In this document: piece after piece, positions 46,035-54,721 of the stretch
Position numbering within the stretch: position 1 is the stretch's first letter
Layout: each line of letters begins with the position of its first letter
Source: Chitinophagaceae bacterium
GTDB taxonomy: Bacteria; Bacteroidota; Bacteroidia; Chitinophagales; Chitinophagaceae
Length of the DNA: 64,000 nucleotides
Direction: 5' to 3'
NCBI GenBank assembly: GCA_019638595.1
Contig: JAHBTJ010000007.1
Coordinates: 124,001-188,000, forward strand
The notes under the pieces: model-generated
What the model saw: only the letters and a program-made list of their open reading frames with translations
Databases searched by the model: none
What the model was told of the DNA's origin: nothing
Position numbers and translations under genes: made by a program

Positions 46035-46207
46035 GGCAAAGCCGCTGCCGTTAAGAAATTTGCCCTGCCCTTCACCTAAAAGAAAGTCCTGCCCGGGTTT
46101 AACCGGGCTCTTTAACAAAAAGAGGTATTCTCCTGGACTAACATCTTCAGTAATCCTGGCGTAAATACACTTAAATTGCGCTGTTAATTTATAATAGCGA
46201 GCCATTC

Positions 46208-48094
46208 ATGACTATCCTAAAAACAGATCTCAGCAACAGGTTTATTCTCCGGTATTTTGTACGCCATTATATCTTCTGGATACTCATTTTTTTTGTTCAG
46301 CGCCTCACCTTTGTGCTGTATTACTCCCGCTCGTTTGCAGAAGCAGGAGTTACACGGGGAATAGAGAGCTTTTGGCATGGCTTGCAGCTTGATCTTTCAT
46401 TGGCAGGCTACTTTGCCCTGCTGCCATTTTTAGTATTAGTGATACAGTACTTTGCCGGCGGCTCTTTTTTTAAAACATTTATAAAATGGTACACTTTCAT
46501 ATTGATAATACTCACTGTTATAATTTCCGGCAGCGATTTGGGTTTATATGAAAACTGGGGCGTTAAGCTCAACTACCGGGCTGTTACAATGCTGGCCCAT
46601 CCTGCAGAAGCCTTTGAAACAATTCAATCCGCCCCTCTTTTTTTGTTAACGGCGATAATGCTGGCTCAGGGTTTTATTTGCTGGCTGTTGTATAAAGCGA
46701 TCATGGCGCCGGTTGCCGGCTGGCGTTTTCATAATAGGAAGGCAATACAATTTTCAATCAGTATGCTGGTTGCAGCCGCTGTTATTATAACAAGCATACG
46801 GGGAGGGGTACAGCAAATTCCGGTAAATGAAAGTACCGCCTATTTCTGCTCGTTACCAATAGCCAATCATGCGGCCGTAAATACAACCTGGCATCTTTTT
46901 AAAAGTATTTCCAAAAACAGCGGTCATGGGCACGCCAATATTTATTCGTATCTGCCATTGCAGGAAGCTGAAGATCTGCTGCAAAAGTTATATACCGTCC
47001 CAGGTATTGATTCAACAGTATCAATATTAAAAGAGCCAACGCCTAATATTGTTTTTATACAGTTGGAGAGCTTTACCGCGGGAGTGGTAAAAGAACTGGG
47101 TGGTGATAGCGGAATAACACCCGTATTAAGCAGGCTGATTGATCAGGGATTATTGTTCACGAATATCTATTCAAGCGGTGTGCGAACCGACCAGGGCATC
47201 ATTGCCTTGCTTAGCGGTTTCCCCGCCCAGCCGCAAACCAGTATTATTTACCAGCCTGATAAAATTGAACACCTCCCCTTCCTCTCTCTTGAGTTTAAGA
47301 AAAAGGGATACGGGAATAACTTTTATTATGGAGGAGAGCTGGGCTTTGGCAGGTTTAATACCATCGCCCATCATGCGGGTTTCGACCGGGTTATAGGTAA
47401 GGATGATTTTTCGGAAGCCCGGCAGTTTAACAAATGGGGAGTTGACGATAAATCGCTTTTCGAAAAATTTGCAAATGAAAGCAAAACATTTACTCAGCCA
47501 TTTTTTTCGTACGTGATTACTTCAAGCAGTCACGAGCCGTTTACTGTACCCATGGAGCCGGTATTTAAAGGCAACAGCCTGGAAGAAAGGTTTAAGAATG
47601 CCTGCTATTTTACGGATCAATCATTGGGAGAGTTGCTGGATTCGGTTAAGAATACAGCATGGTATAAGCATACCTTATTTGTGCTGGTAGCGGATCATGG
47701 GCATGTTTTACCATTGAACAGAAAATTTGATGAGCCTGCCCGTTATCATATTCCGCTGCTGCTTTTTGGAGAGGCATTAAAGGAAGAATACAAGGCAGTA
47801 ACAATAAATGCCCTCGGCTCTCAAACAGATATAGCCGGTACGCTTGCAAAACAACTGGGACTAAACGACAAATTGTTTAAATGGAGCAATGATCTTTTAT
47901 TGCCGCAAAGGCAGCAATTTGCTTTTTATACTTTTGATGATGGCTTTGGGTGGCTGACGCCCGGCGATACGGTTATTTTCGACAATCGCGCACAAAAGAT
48001 CCTGCAGGGCAGCGCAACCGGAGATAAGGAGTCAAATCTTATAAAGGGAAAGGCATATATGCAGATGCTCTATGATGCTTTTTTGAAGTATTGA
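46208..48094 (+). CDS. LtaS-like sulfatase-fold phosphotransferase, membrane protein
   Basis: A 628-residue protein. Residues 1 to about 200 contain about five membrane segments; from about 278 an extracytoplasmic alkaline-phosphatase/sulfatase domain begins: 'NIVFIQLESFTAG' (metal-binding E287), 'SSGVRTDQGIIALLSGFPAQP' with the nucleophile T327, and 'FVLVADHGHVLPL' (metal-binding Asp/His). This is the layout of lipoteichoic-acid synthase and phosphoethanolamine or phosphoglycerol transferases. In a Gram-negative bacterium the product is probably a phospho-substituted glycan or lipid, not teichoic acid. It starts next to the divergent rlmN gene. Confidence 0.87.
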   Translation: MTILKTDLSNRFILRYFVRHYIFWILIFFVQRLTFVLYYSRSFAEAGVTRGIESFWHGLQLDLSLAGYFALLPFLVLVIQYFAGGSFFKTFIKWYTFILIILTVIISGSDLGLYENWGVKLNYRAVTMLAHPAEAFETIQSAPLFLLTAIMLAQGFICWLLYKAIMAPVAGWRFHNRKAIQFSISMLVAAAVIITSIRGGVQQIPVNESTAYFCSLPIANHAAVNTTWHLFKSISKNSGHGHANIYSYLPLQEAEDLLQKLYTVPGIDSTVSILKEPTPNIVFIQLESFTAGVVKELGGDSGITPVLSRLIDQGLLFTNIYSSGVRTDQGIIALLSGFPAQPQTSIIYQPDKIEHLPFLSLEFKKKGYGNNFYYGGELGFGRFNTIAHHAGFDRVIGKDDFSEARQFNKWGVDDKSLFEKFANESKTFTQPFFSYVITSSSHEPFTVPMEPVFKGNSLEERFKNACYFTDQSLGELLDSVKNTAWYKHTLFVLVADHGHVLPLNRKFDEPARYHIPLLLFGEALKEEYKAVTINALGSQTDIAGTLAKQLGLNDKLFKWSNDLLLPQRQQFAFYTFDDGFGWLTPGDTVIFDNRAQKILQGSATGDKESNLIKGKAYMQMLYDAFLKY

Positions 48095-48104
48095 CCGCTC
48101 CTTA

Positions 48105-50069
48105 TTACATATTACGCCGGTATTGCCCGCCTGCTTCGTATAAGGCCTGTGTTATTTGCCCAAGCGAACAATATTTAACCGTATTCATCAGTTCGGCAAA
48201 AACATTCCCGTTTTGCGCAGCAACTTCCTTTAACGATTGTAAAGCCTCCCTGCTTTTAGCTGCATTTACTTTTTGAAATTGTAATACATTATTTATCTGT
48301 TGTTCTTTTTCTGCCTGTGTACTGCGTATTACCTGCTCTGGAATAATTACCGGGCTTCCTTTACTGCTTAAAAAAGTGTTTACACCTATTATAGGAAGCT
48401 CACCCGTATGTTTCAGATGTTCGTAGTGCAGGCTTTCTTCCTGTATTTTGTTGCGCTGGTACATTCTTTCCATAGCTCCTAAAACACCGCCCCGGTCGGC
48501 AATCCGGTCAAACTCCTTTAATACGGCTTCTTCCACCAGGTCGGTCAATTCCTCCATAGCAAAAGAACCCTGTATAAAATTTTCCGTTTTAGCTGTACCC
48601 AGCTCCCGGTTTATAATAAGCTGTATTGCCATTGCTCTTCGCACACTTTCTTCGGTAGGGGTAGTAATGGCTTCATCGTATGCATTGGTATGTAAAGAAT
48701 TGCAGTTATCGTAAATGGCGTATAATGCCTGCAGGGTGGTGCGTATGTCGTTAAAGTCAATTTCCTGGGCGTGCAGGCTGCGCCCGCTTGTTTGTATATG
48801 ATATTTCAGCTTTTGAGAACGTTCATTGCCATTGTACCTGTATTTCATCGCTTTGGCCCATATGCGCCTGGCAACCCGGCCAATTACACTGTACTCCGGG
48901 TCCATGCCATTACTGAAAAAGAAAGAAAGATTAGGTGCGAAATCATCGATATGCATTCCGCGGCTGAGGTAGTATTCAACATACGTAAAACCATTTGCCA
49001 GCGTAAAAGCCAATTGTGTAACAGGATTAGCGCCTGCTTCTGCTATGTGATAGCCGCTGATGCTTACACTGTAAAAATTTCTTACTTTATTTTGGATGAA
49101 ATATTCCTGTACATCACCCATTAATTTTAATGCGAACTCGGTAGAGAAAATACAGGTATTCTGCGCCTGGTCTTCTTTCAGGATATCTGCCTGCACCGTA
49201 CCTCTTACCTGTTGCAACGCTGTGGCTTTCAGTTGCTCATATATACCCGGTGGCACAACTGTATCTCCGCTGATGCCAAGTAAGGTAAGTCCCAGTTCAT
49301 CATTACCTGCCGGTATAATGCCGGGAGATGCAGTATCGTTGTAAAACGGCAATTCATTACCGGAAAATTTTTCTCTTTTACGCGCTGATACTTTGTGTTC
49401 CTCTTTGTGTTCTTTTATCCATTTTTCGCATAGCTGGTCAATTGCGGCATTCATATAAAATGCCAGTATTATTGGAGCAGGTCCATTAATGGTCATGCTT
49501 ACCGAGGTATATGGATCACAAAGATCAAATCCGCTGTAAAGTTTTTTAGCGTCATCCAGCGTAGCAATGCTTACACCGGCATTGCCAATTTTGCCATAAA
49601 TGTCGGGCCTGTAGGCAGGATCCTGTCCATACAGCGTAACACTATCAAAAGCGGTTGATAATCTTTTTGCCTGCTGCCCGGCAGATACATAATGAAAGCG
49701 TTTATTGGTTCTTTCGGGGCCTCCTTCTCCCGCGAACATTCTTGTTGGATCTTCTCCCTGCCGCTTCAGCTCAAAAACACCGGCAGTATACGGAAATGAG
49801 CCGGGTACATTTTCCTGCAATTGCCAGCGCAGGATATCACCCCAATCATTGTATGCAGGCAAAACCACTTTTTTAATGGAAGTGCCGCTCAGCGATGTTG
49901 TTGTCATATTCTGCCTGATGACTTTACCTCGTACGGTATATTCAAATACTTCCTTTCCATATTTTTCCTGCAGGTCTTTCCATTCGCTCAGCAGCTTTTG
50001 CAGCTCCGGATCTAATTTGTTTTGCAGCGATGTGTATTTCTCTTCAAGTTCGGTATACAGCATGATCAT
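48105..50069 (-). CDS. IcmF-type acyl-CoA mutase, catalytic (IcmA) half
   Basis: A 654-residue substrate-binding and TIM-barrel part of a B12-dependent acyl-CoA mutase. Motifs of the IcmF catalytic domain are complete: '[31 protein letters not shown]' region (about 93-123), '[13 protein letters not shown]', '[20 protein letters not shown]', '[24 protein letters not shown]', '[15 protein letters not shown]' and 'LQTSGRSLH'-like '[15 protein letters not shown]'. There is no B12-binding domain; that is in the gene two places upstream. It begins with an ATGA overlap on the DUF1016 gene. In fused IcmF this sequence follows the GTPase in one chain. Likely reaction: isobutyryl-CoA/n-butyryl-CoA or related carbon-skeleton rearrangement. 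Confidence 0.9.
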   Translation of the reverse strand: MIMLYTELEEKYTSLQNKLDPELQKLLSEWKDLQEKYGKEVFEYTVRGKVIRQNMTTTSLSGTSIKKVVLPAYNDWGDILRWQLQENVPGSFPYTAGVFELKRQGEDPTRMFAGEGGPERTNKRFHYVSAGQQAKRLSTAFDSVTLYGQDPAYRPDIYGKIGNAGVSIATLDDAKKLYSGFDLCDPYTSVSMTINGPAPIILAFYMNAAIDQLCEKWIKEHKEEHKVSARKREKFSGNELPFYNDTASPGIIPAGNDELGLTLLGISGDTVVPPGIYEQLKATALQQVRGTVQADILKEDQAQNTCIFSTEFALKLMGDVQEYFIQNKVRNFYSVSISGYHIAEAGANPVTQLAFTLANGFTYVEYYLSRGMHIDDFAPNLSFFFSNGMDPEYSVIGRVARRIWAKAMKYRYNGNERSQKLKYHIQTSGRSLHAQEIDFNDIRTTLQALYAIYDNCNSLHTNAYDEAITTPTEESVRRAMAIQLIINRELGTAKTENFIQGSFAMEELTDLVEEAVLKEFDRIADRGGVLGAMERMYQRNKIQEESLHYEHLKHTGELPIIGVNTFLSSKGSPVIIPEQVIRSTQAEKEQQINNVLQFQKVNAAKSREALQSLKEVAAQNGNVFAELMNTVKYCSLGQITQALYEAGGQYRRNM

Positions 50070-51031
50070 TGTTTTTTAGTACGCCTGCCGCGTATTATTT
50101 TTTGAACTTCCTGCTGCAATTGCTTTGCAGAAGGAAGATTGTCTTTTAACGATTTGGGCAACGATTTAATATATTGATATTCACTTACACCTATCGGATG
50201 ATTAATATTTTGCAAATAAAGATGATAGAATAACAAATCCAGCTTTCTGAATTTTCCTCCTACCCGCATTTTGATCTGCCTTCCTACAAAAGCGAATCCT
50301 GCACCTAATTCAATAAGGAATTCTTCAATGTGTTTTATGATCTGCTGTTCGAGCTCAAATTCCGTAATTTGTTCCCCGAGCTGGATAAAACCGAATTTGT
50401 AGGGGTCTTTTAATATCTGGTTGGCCAAATCGCTTTGGGCTTTCGGTAGTGTAAGATGAAAGTTGTTTACTTTTTTCGCTTTCTCCTGTCGTTGATATAA
50501 ATCAGTATCTACCTGGTATTTTAAAACCGACCGGCTCCAGTTGTTTTCAATGGTTTTTTTTACATACCATATCCGTTGGTCATGGTCTTCTATCTTGTCC
50601 ATCAGGTAAATGTGATGCCCCCATGGAATGCTTACCAGTTCTTCGTTGGTTATATGCCACAGCGTATTGCCAAATTGCGCAGCAAGCTGCTGCGTAATTT
50701 GGTTTTTTCCTTTTTGTTGTATTTGCGCAGCAGCTTGCTGCGTAATTAAGAAATATGGATAAGCAACGGCAAATTGCTTCATATACAGCAGGTTCCTTTC
50801 AGAAAATCCTTCAAGCTCAGGGAATGCCTTGTTGAGATCTCCGGACAAAGAAGATATAATTTTTGCTCCCCAGTTTTCAATGTCTATTTTTTGTTCAATC
50901 TGCTTGCCGATATACCAATACAATATTATCAGGTTCTTGTTTGCCTGCAGCGAAGTTTGCAGCCTTGATTGATCTATGCTTTTTTTAAGTACAGCCAGCC
51001 ATTGCTGGTACTGTTTGGCGGTGTTTTTCAT
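50066..51031 (-). CDS. DUF1016 (YhcG-like) protein with deleted nuclease core
   Basis: A 321-residue protein. The N-terminal DUF1016_N domain is complete (about 1-195; '[15 protein letters not shown]', '[31 protein letters not shown]', 'GWSR'-type '[11 protein letters not shown]'). The C-terminal PDDEXK part keeps '[19 protein letters not shown]' and '[11 protein letters not shown]' but then jumps to the family C-terminus '[18 protein letters not shown]'. In intact relatives, by recollection, about 55-60 residues including the catalytic ExK lie between these blocks. A duplicated 'ITQQxAAQ' unit lies near residue 96-120. Start and stop are fused to its neighbours (TGATATG at its start, ATGA at its end). 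Confidence 0.85.
   Translation of the reverse strand: MKNTAKQYQQWLAVLKKSIDQSRLQTSLQANKNLIILYWYIGKQIEQKIDIENWGAKIISSLSGDLNKAFPELEGFSERNLLYMKQFAVAYPYFLITQQAAAQIQQKGKNQITQQLAAQFGNTLWHITNEELVSIPWGHHIYLMDKIEDHDQRIWYVKKTIENNWSRSVLKYQVDTDLYQRQEKAKKVNNFHLTLPKAQSDLANQILKDPYKFGFIQLGEQITEFELEQQIIKHIEEFLIELGAGFAFVGRQIKMRVGGKFRKLDLLFYHLYLQNINHPIGVSEYQYIKSLPKSLKDNLPSAKQLQQEVQKIIRGRRTKKQ
50675..50747. repeat. 17-bp perfect inverted repeat inside the DUF1016 gene
   Basis: CGCAGCAAGCTGCTGCG (within 50675-50699) and CGCAGCAGCTTGCTGCG (within 50723-50747) are exact reverse complements, each itself nearly palindromic and flanked by 'taatt'. They encode the duplicated ITQQ(A/L)AAQ stretch. Confidence 0.65.
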
Positions 51032-51032
51032 A

Positions 51033-52460
51033 TCATTTGTTTTTAAGTATTTCTATTGCGCCGTTAAGCTGGTATAGTTGCGAAGCCGTTTTGCTTTGCT
51101 CTGTTGCCCAGTTATTATAGTCACGTACACATTTACTGATCTCACTTAAATATCTCACCCTGTCAGCCGGTATAATAATTTCATTTTTTGGCGGTTGCTG
51201 TAATACATTATTAAATGCTTCAGCTTCGTCTATCCATGGTATCTGCAACCTGCTTTTTATTGTTTCCAGTAATAATTGAAAAAGCCTGTTTACACCCGCG
51301 TCATTAAATTTGTTCGCGCACATATTGATAACCGGCAACTGTTCCGGTGCTGCTGAAAATAGCAGGTGGTTTCGTTTGTATTGCTTCCTCACATCATTCA
51401 AAGCATCATCCGCGCCTGGTTTATCTGCCTTGTTAATAGCAATAATATTGGCATAATCCAGCATGTTTATTTTCTCAAGCTGGGATGCCGCCCCATATTC
51501 CGGGGTCATTACATACATGCAGATATCGCTGTACCCGGTAATGCTTACGTCGCTTTGCCCTGTGCCTGCGGTTTCCAGTATAATACAATCGTAGCCTGCT
51601 TTTTTACAGATATCAATGGCTGCTTTTGCAGATTTACTTACTGACGCATTGTCTTCGCGTGTAGCCAACGATCGCATGTATACTCTTGGGTTTGATACTG
51701 CATTCATGCGGATGCGGTCGCCCAGTAAAGCGCCTCCCGTTTTTCTTTGGCTGGGATCAACAGCAATAACGGCTATTGTTCTTGCCGGAAAAACCTGCAG
51801 ATACCTTCTGACCAATTCATCGGTAACCGAAGATTTACCTGCGCCACCGGTTCCTGTAATACCAATAACCGGAATGATTGCTTCCTGCCTGGCGGGTTGC
51901 AGCTTTTCCAGCAGGTCATCGTATATGTCATCGCTTTCCGCCAGCGAAATAGCTCTTGCAACGACTCTTATATCCTTTAGCTCACCCAGTGGTAATGCCG
52001 CATTCCATTTGCTAACAGCCTCATCATAATTGGCGGTATCTGCGCATTGGGCTATTACATCCTGTATCATTCCGTCCAGTCCCATTTTCCTTCCGTCGTC
52101 GGGACTGTAAATACGATTGATGCCATACTGGTGAAGCGTTTCCGCCTCATGTGGCAGGATAGTTCCACCGCCGCCGCCAAAAATTTTAATATGGCTGCAT
52201 CCGCTTTCCTGCAGCAGGTCTTTCATGTACTTGAAAAATTCCATGTGACCACCCTGGTAACTGGTAACAGCTACCGCGTGCGCGTCTTCTTCAATAGCGC
52301 ATTCAACTATTTCGTGCACCGACCGGTCGTGACCCAGGTGTATCACCTCTGCTCCCTTTTGCTGCAACAGCCTCCTCATAATATTAATGGCGGCATCATG
52401 CCCGTCAAAAAGGCTGGCTGCTGTTACAATTCTTACCCGGGAAGCATTTTGTTTGTTCAT
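51033..52460 (-). CDS. IcmF-type B12-binding and MeaB/ArgK GTPase half
   Basis: A 475-residue protein. Residues 9-150 form the cobalamin-binding domain ('LFDGHDAAINIM' at 17-28 with the B12-ligating His of the DxH motif; 'IFGGGGGTILPHEAE'). Residues about 190-440 form a MeaB/ArgK-type G domain with P-loop GTGGAGKS (203-210), 'IAVDPSQRKTGGALLGDRIRM', 'ILETAGTGQSD' and 'AINKADKPGADD'. It ends in the helical linker 'YNNWATEQSKTASQLYQLNG'. Together with the mutase half it equals a complete IcmF. ATG at 52460 (MNKQNAS) is chosen over an upstream TTG. The GTPase would gate cofactor loading. Confidence 0.92.
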   Translation of the reverse strand: MNKQNASRVRIVTAASLFDGHDAAINIMRRLLQQKGAEVIHLGHDRSVHEIVECAIEEDAHAVAVTSYQGGHMEFFKYMKDLLQESGCSHIKIFGGGGGTILPHEAETLHQYGINRIYSPDDGRKMGLDGMIQDVIAQCADTANYDEAVSKWNAALPLGELKDIRVVARAISLAESDDIYDDLLEKLQPARQEAIIPVIGITGTGGAGKSSVTDELVRRYLQVFPARTIAVIAVDPSQRKTGGALLGDRIRMNAVSNPRVYMRSLATREDNASVSKSAKAAIDICKKAGYDCIILETAGTGQSDVSITGYSDICMYVMTPEYGAASQLEKINMLDYANIIAINKADKPGADDALNDVRKQYKRNHLLFSAAPEQLPVINMCANKFNDAGVNRLFQLLLETIKSRLQIPWIDEAEAFNNVLQQPPKNEIIIPADRVRYLSEISKCVRDYNNWATEQSKTASQLYQLNGAIEILKNK

Positions 52461-52584
52461 GAAAGGCAGTTCTCCCTTAAAATTAGCACTAATGCGCGTT
52501 AGCACGGCAAACGATTGCAAAAAAATGGTTTGGCGCTGATAAAAAATGGAAGTAGTTTAGTCCACTCAAAAAGGCAAATATTAT

Positions 52585-53445
52585 ATGAAATTAATTCGTT
52601 TTGGACAGGCTGGAAAAGAAAAGCCCGGCATTGTGCTTCAAGATGGCAAACGCATTGATGTATCTGCATTCGGAGAAGATTATACCGAGCGGTTTTTTGA
52701 AACAAATGGGCCGGATCGTCTGGGCAAATGGCTTAGCGACAATGCCGGCAGGGCGCCGGTAGTCAGCAATGCAGAAAGGCTTGGGGCTCCCATTGTTCGC
52801 CCTTCTAAACTGATATGTATTGGTTTGAACTATTCTGATCATGCTGCGGAAAGTAATATGCAGCTTCCGGCAGAACCTATTATCTTTTTTAAAGCGACCA
52901 GTGCCATTGTTGGGCCTGAAGATGATATTACTATTCCTAAAAACAGTATAAAAACCGATTGGGAAGTGGAGCTTGCCGTGGTAATTGGTAAAAAAGCATC
53001 GTATGTTGAAGAAAAGGACGCGATGGATTATGTTGCCGGTTATTTGCTGCACAACGATTACAGCGAGCGGGCGTTTCAACTGGAAAGAAGCGGCCAATGG
53101 GTAAAAGGAAAAAGCTGCGATACGTTCGCGCCGCTGGGTCCCTGGCTGGCAACCAAAGACGAGATAAAGGATATTAATAACCTTCGGTTATGGCTTACCG
53201 TAAATGGTAAAACCATGCAGGACGGGAATACCAAAAATCTCATCTTTAAAATTCCTTTCCTGGTATCTTACTTAAGCCAGTTTATGAGCCTGCTGCCGGG
53301 CGATATTATTACTACCGGCACACCTGCAGGGGTAGGACTGGGGCAAAAACCCGAACCGGTTTACCTGAAGGCGGGCGATGTGGTGGAGCTTGGTATAGAT
53401 GGATTGGGGCAGGCGAAGCAAACGCTTGTGGCCTGGAAAGGATAA
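52585..53445 (+). CDS. Fumarylacetoacetate hydrolase family protein (diketo-deoxy-fuconate hydrolase candidate)
   Basis: A 286-residue FAH-fold enzyme. Typical blocks: 'ICIGLNYSDHAAES' (77-90), 'EPIIFFKATSAIVGPEDDI' (97-115), metal ligands E127/E129 in 'DWEVELAVVIG' and D158 in 'LHNDYSERAFQ', and 'GDIITTGTPAGVGLG'. In non-phosphorylative L-fucose and L-rhamnose degradation such an enzyme cleaves a 2,4-diketo-3-deoxy acid to pyruvate and lactate. Neighbouring mutarotase, lactonase, SDR and FucP genes support the fucose route. It opens a plus-strand run of six genes. Confidence 0.88.
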   Translation: MKLIRFGQAGKEKPGIVLQDGKRIDVSAFGEDYTERFFETNGPDRLGKWLSDNAGRAPVVSNAERLGAPIVRPSKLICIGLNYSDHAAESNMQLPAEPIIFFKATSAIVGPEDDITIPKNSIKTDWEVELAVVIGKKASYVEEKDAMDYVAGYLLHNDYSERAFQLERSGQWVKGKSCDTFAPLGPWLATKDEIKDINNLRLWLTVNGKTMQDGNTKNLIFKIPFLVSYLSQFMSLLPGDIITTGTPAGVGLGQKPEPVYLKAGDVVELGIDGLGQAKQTLVAWKG

Positions 53446-53466
53446 TATTATTAAAACAAAGCTTGC

Positions 53467-53799
53467 ATGAAACGATACTGCCTTACAGTGGATCTAAAGA
53501 ATGACCCCGCTGTTATTGAAGCGTATAAAAAAATACACAAAAATGTATGGCCCGATATACTTGAAAGAATAAAAGCTGACGGCATAACGGTTATGGATAT
53601 ATACAATGCCGGTAACCGGTTGTTTATGATCATGGAAGTGAAAGACGACTTTTCATTTGAAAGAAAAGCTGCTTCCGACGCTGCTGATCCGAGAGTGCAG
53701 GAATGGGAAAATTTTATGTGGACCTTTCAGCAGGAATTGCCCTGGGCAAAGCCGGGAGAAAAATGGGTTTTAATGGACAAAATTTTTGAGCTTACATAG
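53467..53799 (+). CDS. L-rhamnose mutarotase-family protein (probable L-fucose mutarotase)
   Basis: A 110-residue RhaM-type mutarotase (ferredoxin-like dimer). 'AYKKIHKNVWPDIL' carries Y20 and H24, matching the family active-site Tyr and His; 'AGNRLFMIMEV' and 'ENFMWTFQQELPWAKPGEKWVLMDKIFEL' are typical. It interconverts alpha and beta anomers of a 6-deoxyhexose. In fucose clusters this family serves as the second type of L-fucose mutarotase. It lies 21 bp after the FAH gene. Confidence 0.87.
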   Translation: MKRYCLTVDLKNDPAVIEAYKKIHKNVWPDILERIKADGITVMDIYNAGNRLFMIMEVKDDFSFERKAASDAADPRVQEWENFMWTFQQELPWAKPGEKWVLMDKIFELT

Positions 53800-53820
53800 C
53801 AATTCTTTATTTCTGAATAT

Positions 53821-54489
53821 ATGAAACGATTGTTTTTAATTCTTCCGGGATTATTGATGGTACTTTTATCTGCGTTTACTGTGATGCAAAAAAAGAAAGT
53901 AATTTTTTTTGGAGACTCCATTACCCAGGCCGGGGTGGGACCTCAGGGATATATTACAGTATTGCAGCAAACACTTGCTAAAATGGGAAAGTCGGATCAG
54001 TTTGATTTGATCGGCGCCGGCATAGGAGGCAATAAAGTATATGATTTATACCTGCGGCTGGAAGAGGATGTGCTTTCTAAAAAGCCGGACCTTGTTTTTG
54101 TTTATATAGGCATTAACGATGTATGGCATAAAAGAACACATGGTACCGGTACAGACGCGGATAAATTTGAAAAGTTCTATAATAAGCTGATTGATAAAAT
54201 TCAGGCTACCGGCGCAAAAGTAGTAATATGTACGCCTACTGTAATAGGAGAGAAAAAGGACAATGTGAATGAGCTGGATGGCGACTTGAACAAGTATGCT
54301 GAAATTATAAGGAGTATTGCAAAGAATAAAAGTGTAGCATTGCTGGATTTGCATAAAAGTGTAGTGAATTATATCCATCAGCACAATCCTGAAAATAAGT
54401 ATTCGGGAGTGCTTACGTCTGATGGTGTACATATGAATGAGGAAGGAAACCGGTTCCTGGCGGAGCAGTTTTTGCCGTATATAAAGTGA
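53821..54489 (+). CDS. Exported SGNH/GDSL hydrolase
   Basis: A 222-residue protein with an N-terminal signal or anchor ('LFLILPGLLMVLLSAFTV'). The SGNH blocks are complete: 'FFGDSITQAG' (Ser nucleophile S33), 'GIGGNKVYDL' (Gly), 'YIGINDVWH' (Asn) and 'LTSDGVHMNEEGN' (catalytic Asp-x-x-His). Such enzymes deacylate esters, often sugar acetates. Within the fucose set it may remove acetyl groups from fucose-containing glycans before uptake; that role is inference. Its stop codon TGA is also the first base of the left inverted repeat of the following remnant. Confidence 0.85.
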   Translation: MKRLFLILPGLLMVLLSAFTVMQKKKVIFFGDSITQAGVGPQGYITVLQQTLAKMGKSDQFDLIGAGIGGNKVYDLYLRLEEDVLSKKPDLVFVYIGINDVWHKRTHGTGTDADKFEKFYNKLIDKIQATGAKVVICTPTVIGEKKDNVNELDGDLNKYAEIIRSIAKNKSVALLDLHKSVVNYIHQHNPENKYSGVLTSDGVHMNEEGNRFLAEQFLPYIK

Positions 54490-54721
54490 TAAGTGGTAGG
54501 TGATTTTGATTTCAGAAGTCAGGTGCATTCTGCTGCAGTATCGGTGTCGAATAATATTGCAGGAGGCTTTGATTCAAGAAGTAAGAAGGGTTTCATAAGA
54601 TTTTTAAATATTCCGGGAAATGCTTGCAATGAAGTAACTAAAATTACTGTCGGATTAATACGGTTAATTGAAAAACAACTAAATACTTAAATTTACTTAC
54701 CACTTATCACCTACCACTTAT
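54489..54721 (+). mobile_element. Remnant element: S23 fragment in 16-bp inverted repeats
   Basis: ATAAGTGGTAGGTGAT (54489-54504) and its exact reverse complement (54706-54721) bound a 233-bp segment that sits exactly between two genes: the left repeat begins on the last base of one stop codon and the right repeat ends on the second base of the next start codon. The content is a decayed four-helix-bundle gene. Whether it ever moved as a unit is unproven. Confidence 0.5.
54493..54690 (+). pseudogene. Four-helix-bundle (S23 / bAvd-like) gene remnant
   Basis: The frame encodes 'FDFRSQVHSAAVSVSNNIAGGFDSRSKKGFIRFLNIPGNACNEV', which matches the middle of four-helix-bundle proteins (consensus-like 'LRSQIRRAAVSIPSNIAEG ... 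KEFIRFLYIAKGSAGEL'), followed at once by 'ITVGLIRLIEKQL', the family's last helix. The N-terminal helix and the stretch between are missing; 65 codons remain of an expected roughly 120. These proteins are known from 23S rRNA intervening sequences and as accessory proteins of diversity-generating retroelements, neither of which is present here. Confidence 0.72.

Noticed and set aside
46020-46205. N-terminal extension of RlmN
   Set aside because: It would span the -7 promoter box and makes the protein about 60 residues longer than the family norm.
52461-52520. TTG start extending the B12/GTPase protein
   Set aside because: The extension has no similarity to the cobalamin domain, which begins shortly after the ATG at 52460.
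54489-54721. Diversity-generating retroelement or 23S rRNA intervening sequence
   Set aside because: There is no reverse transcriptase, template/variable repeat pair or rRNA gene nearby; only a decayed S23 fragment remains.
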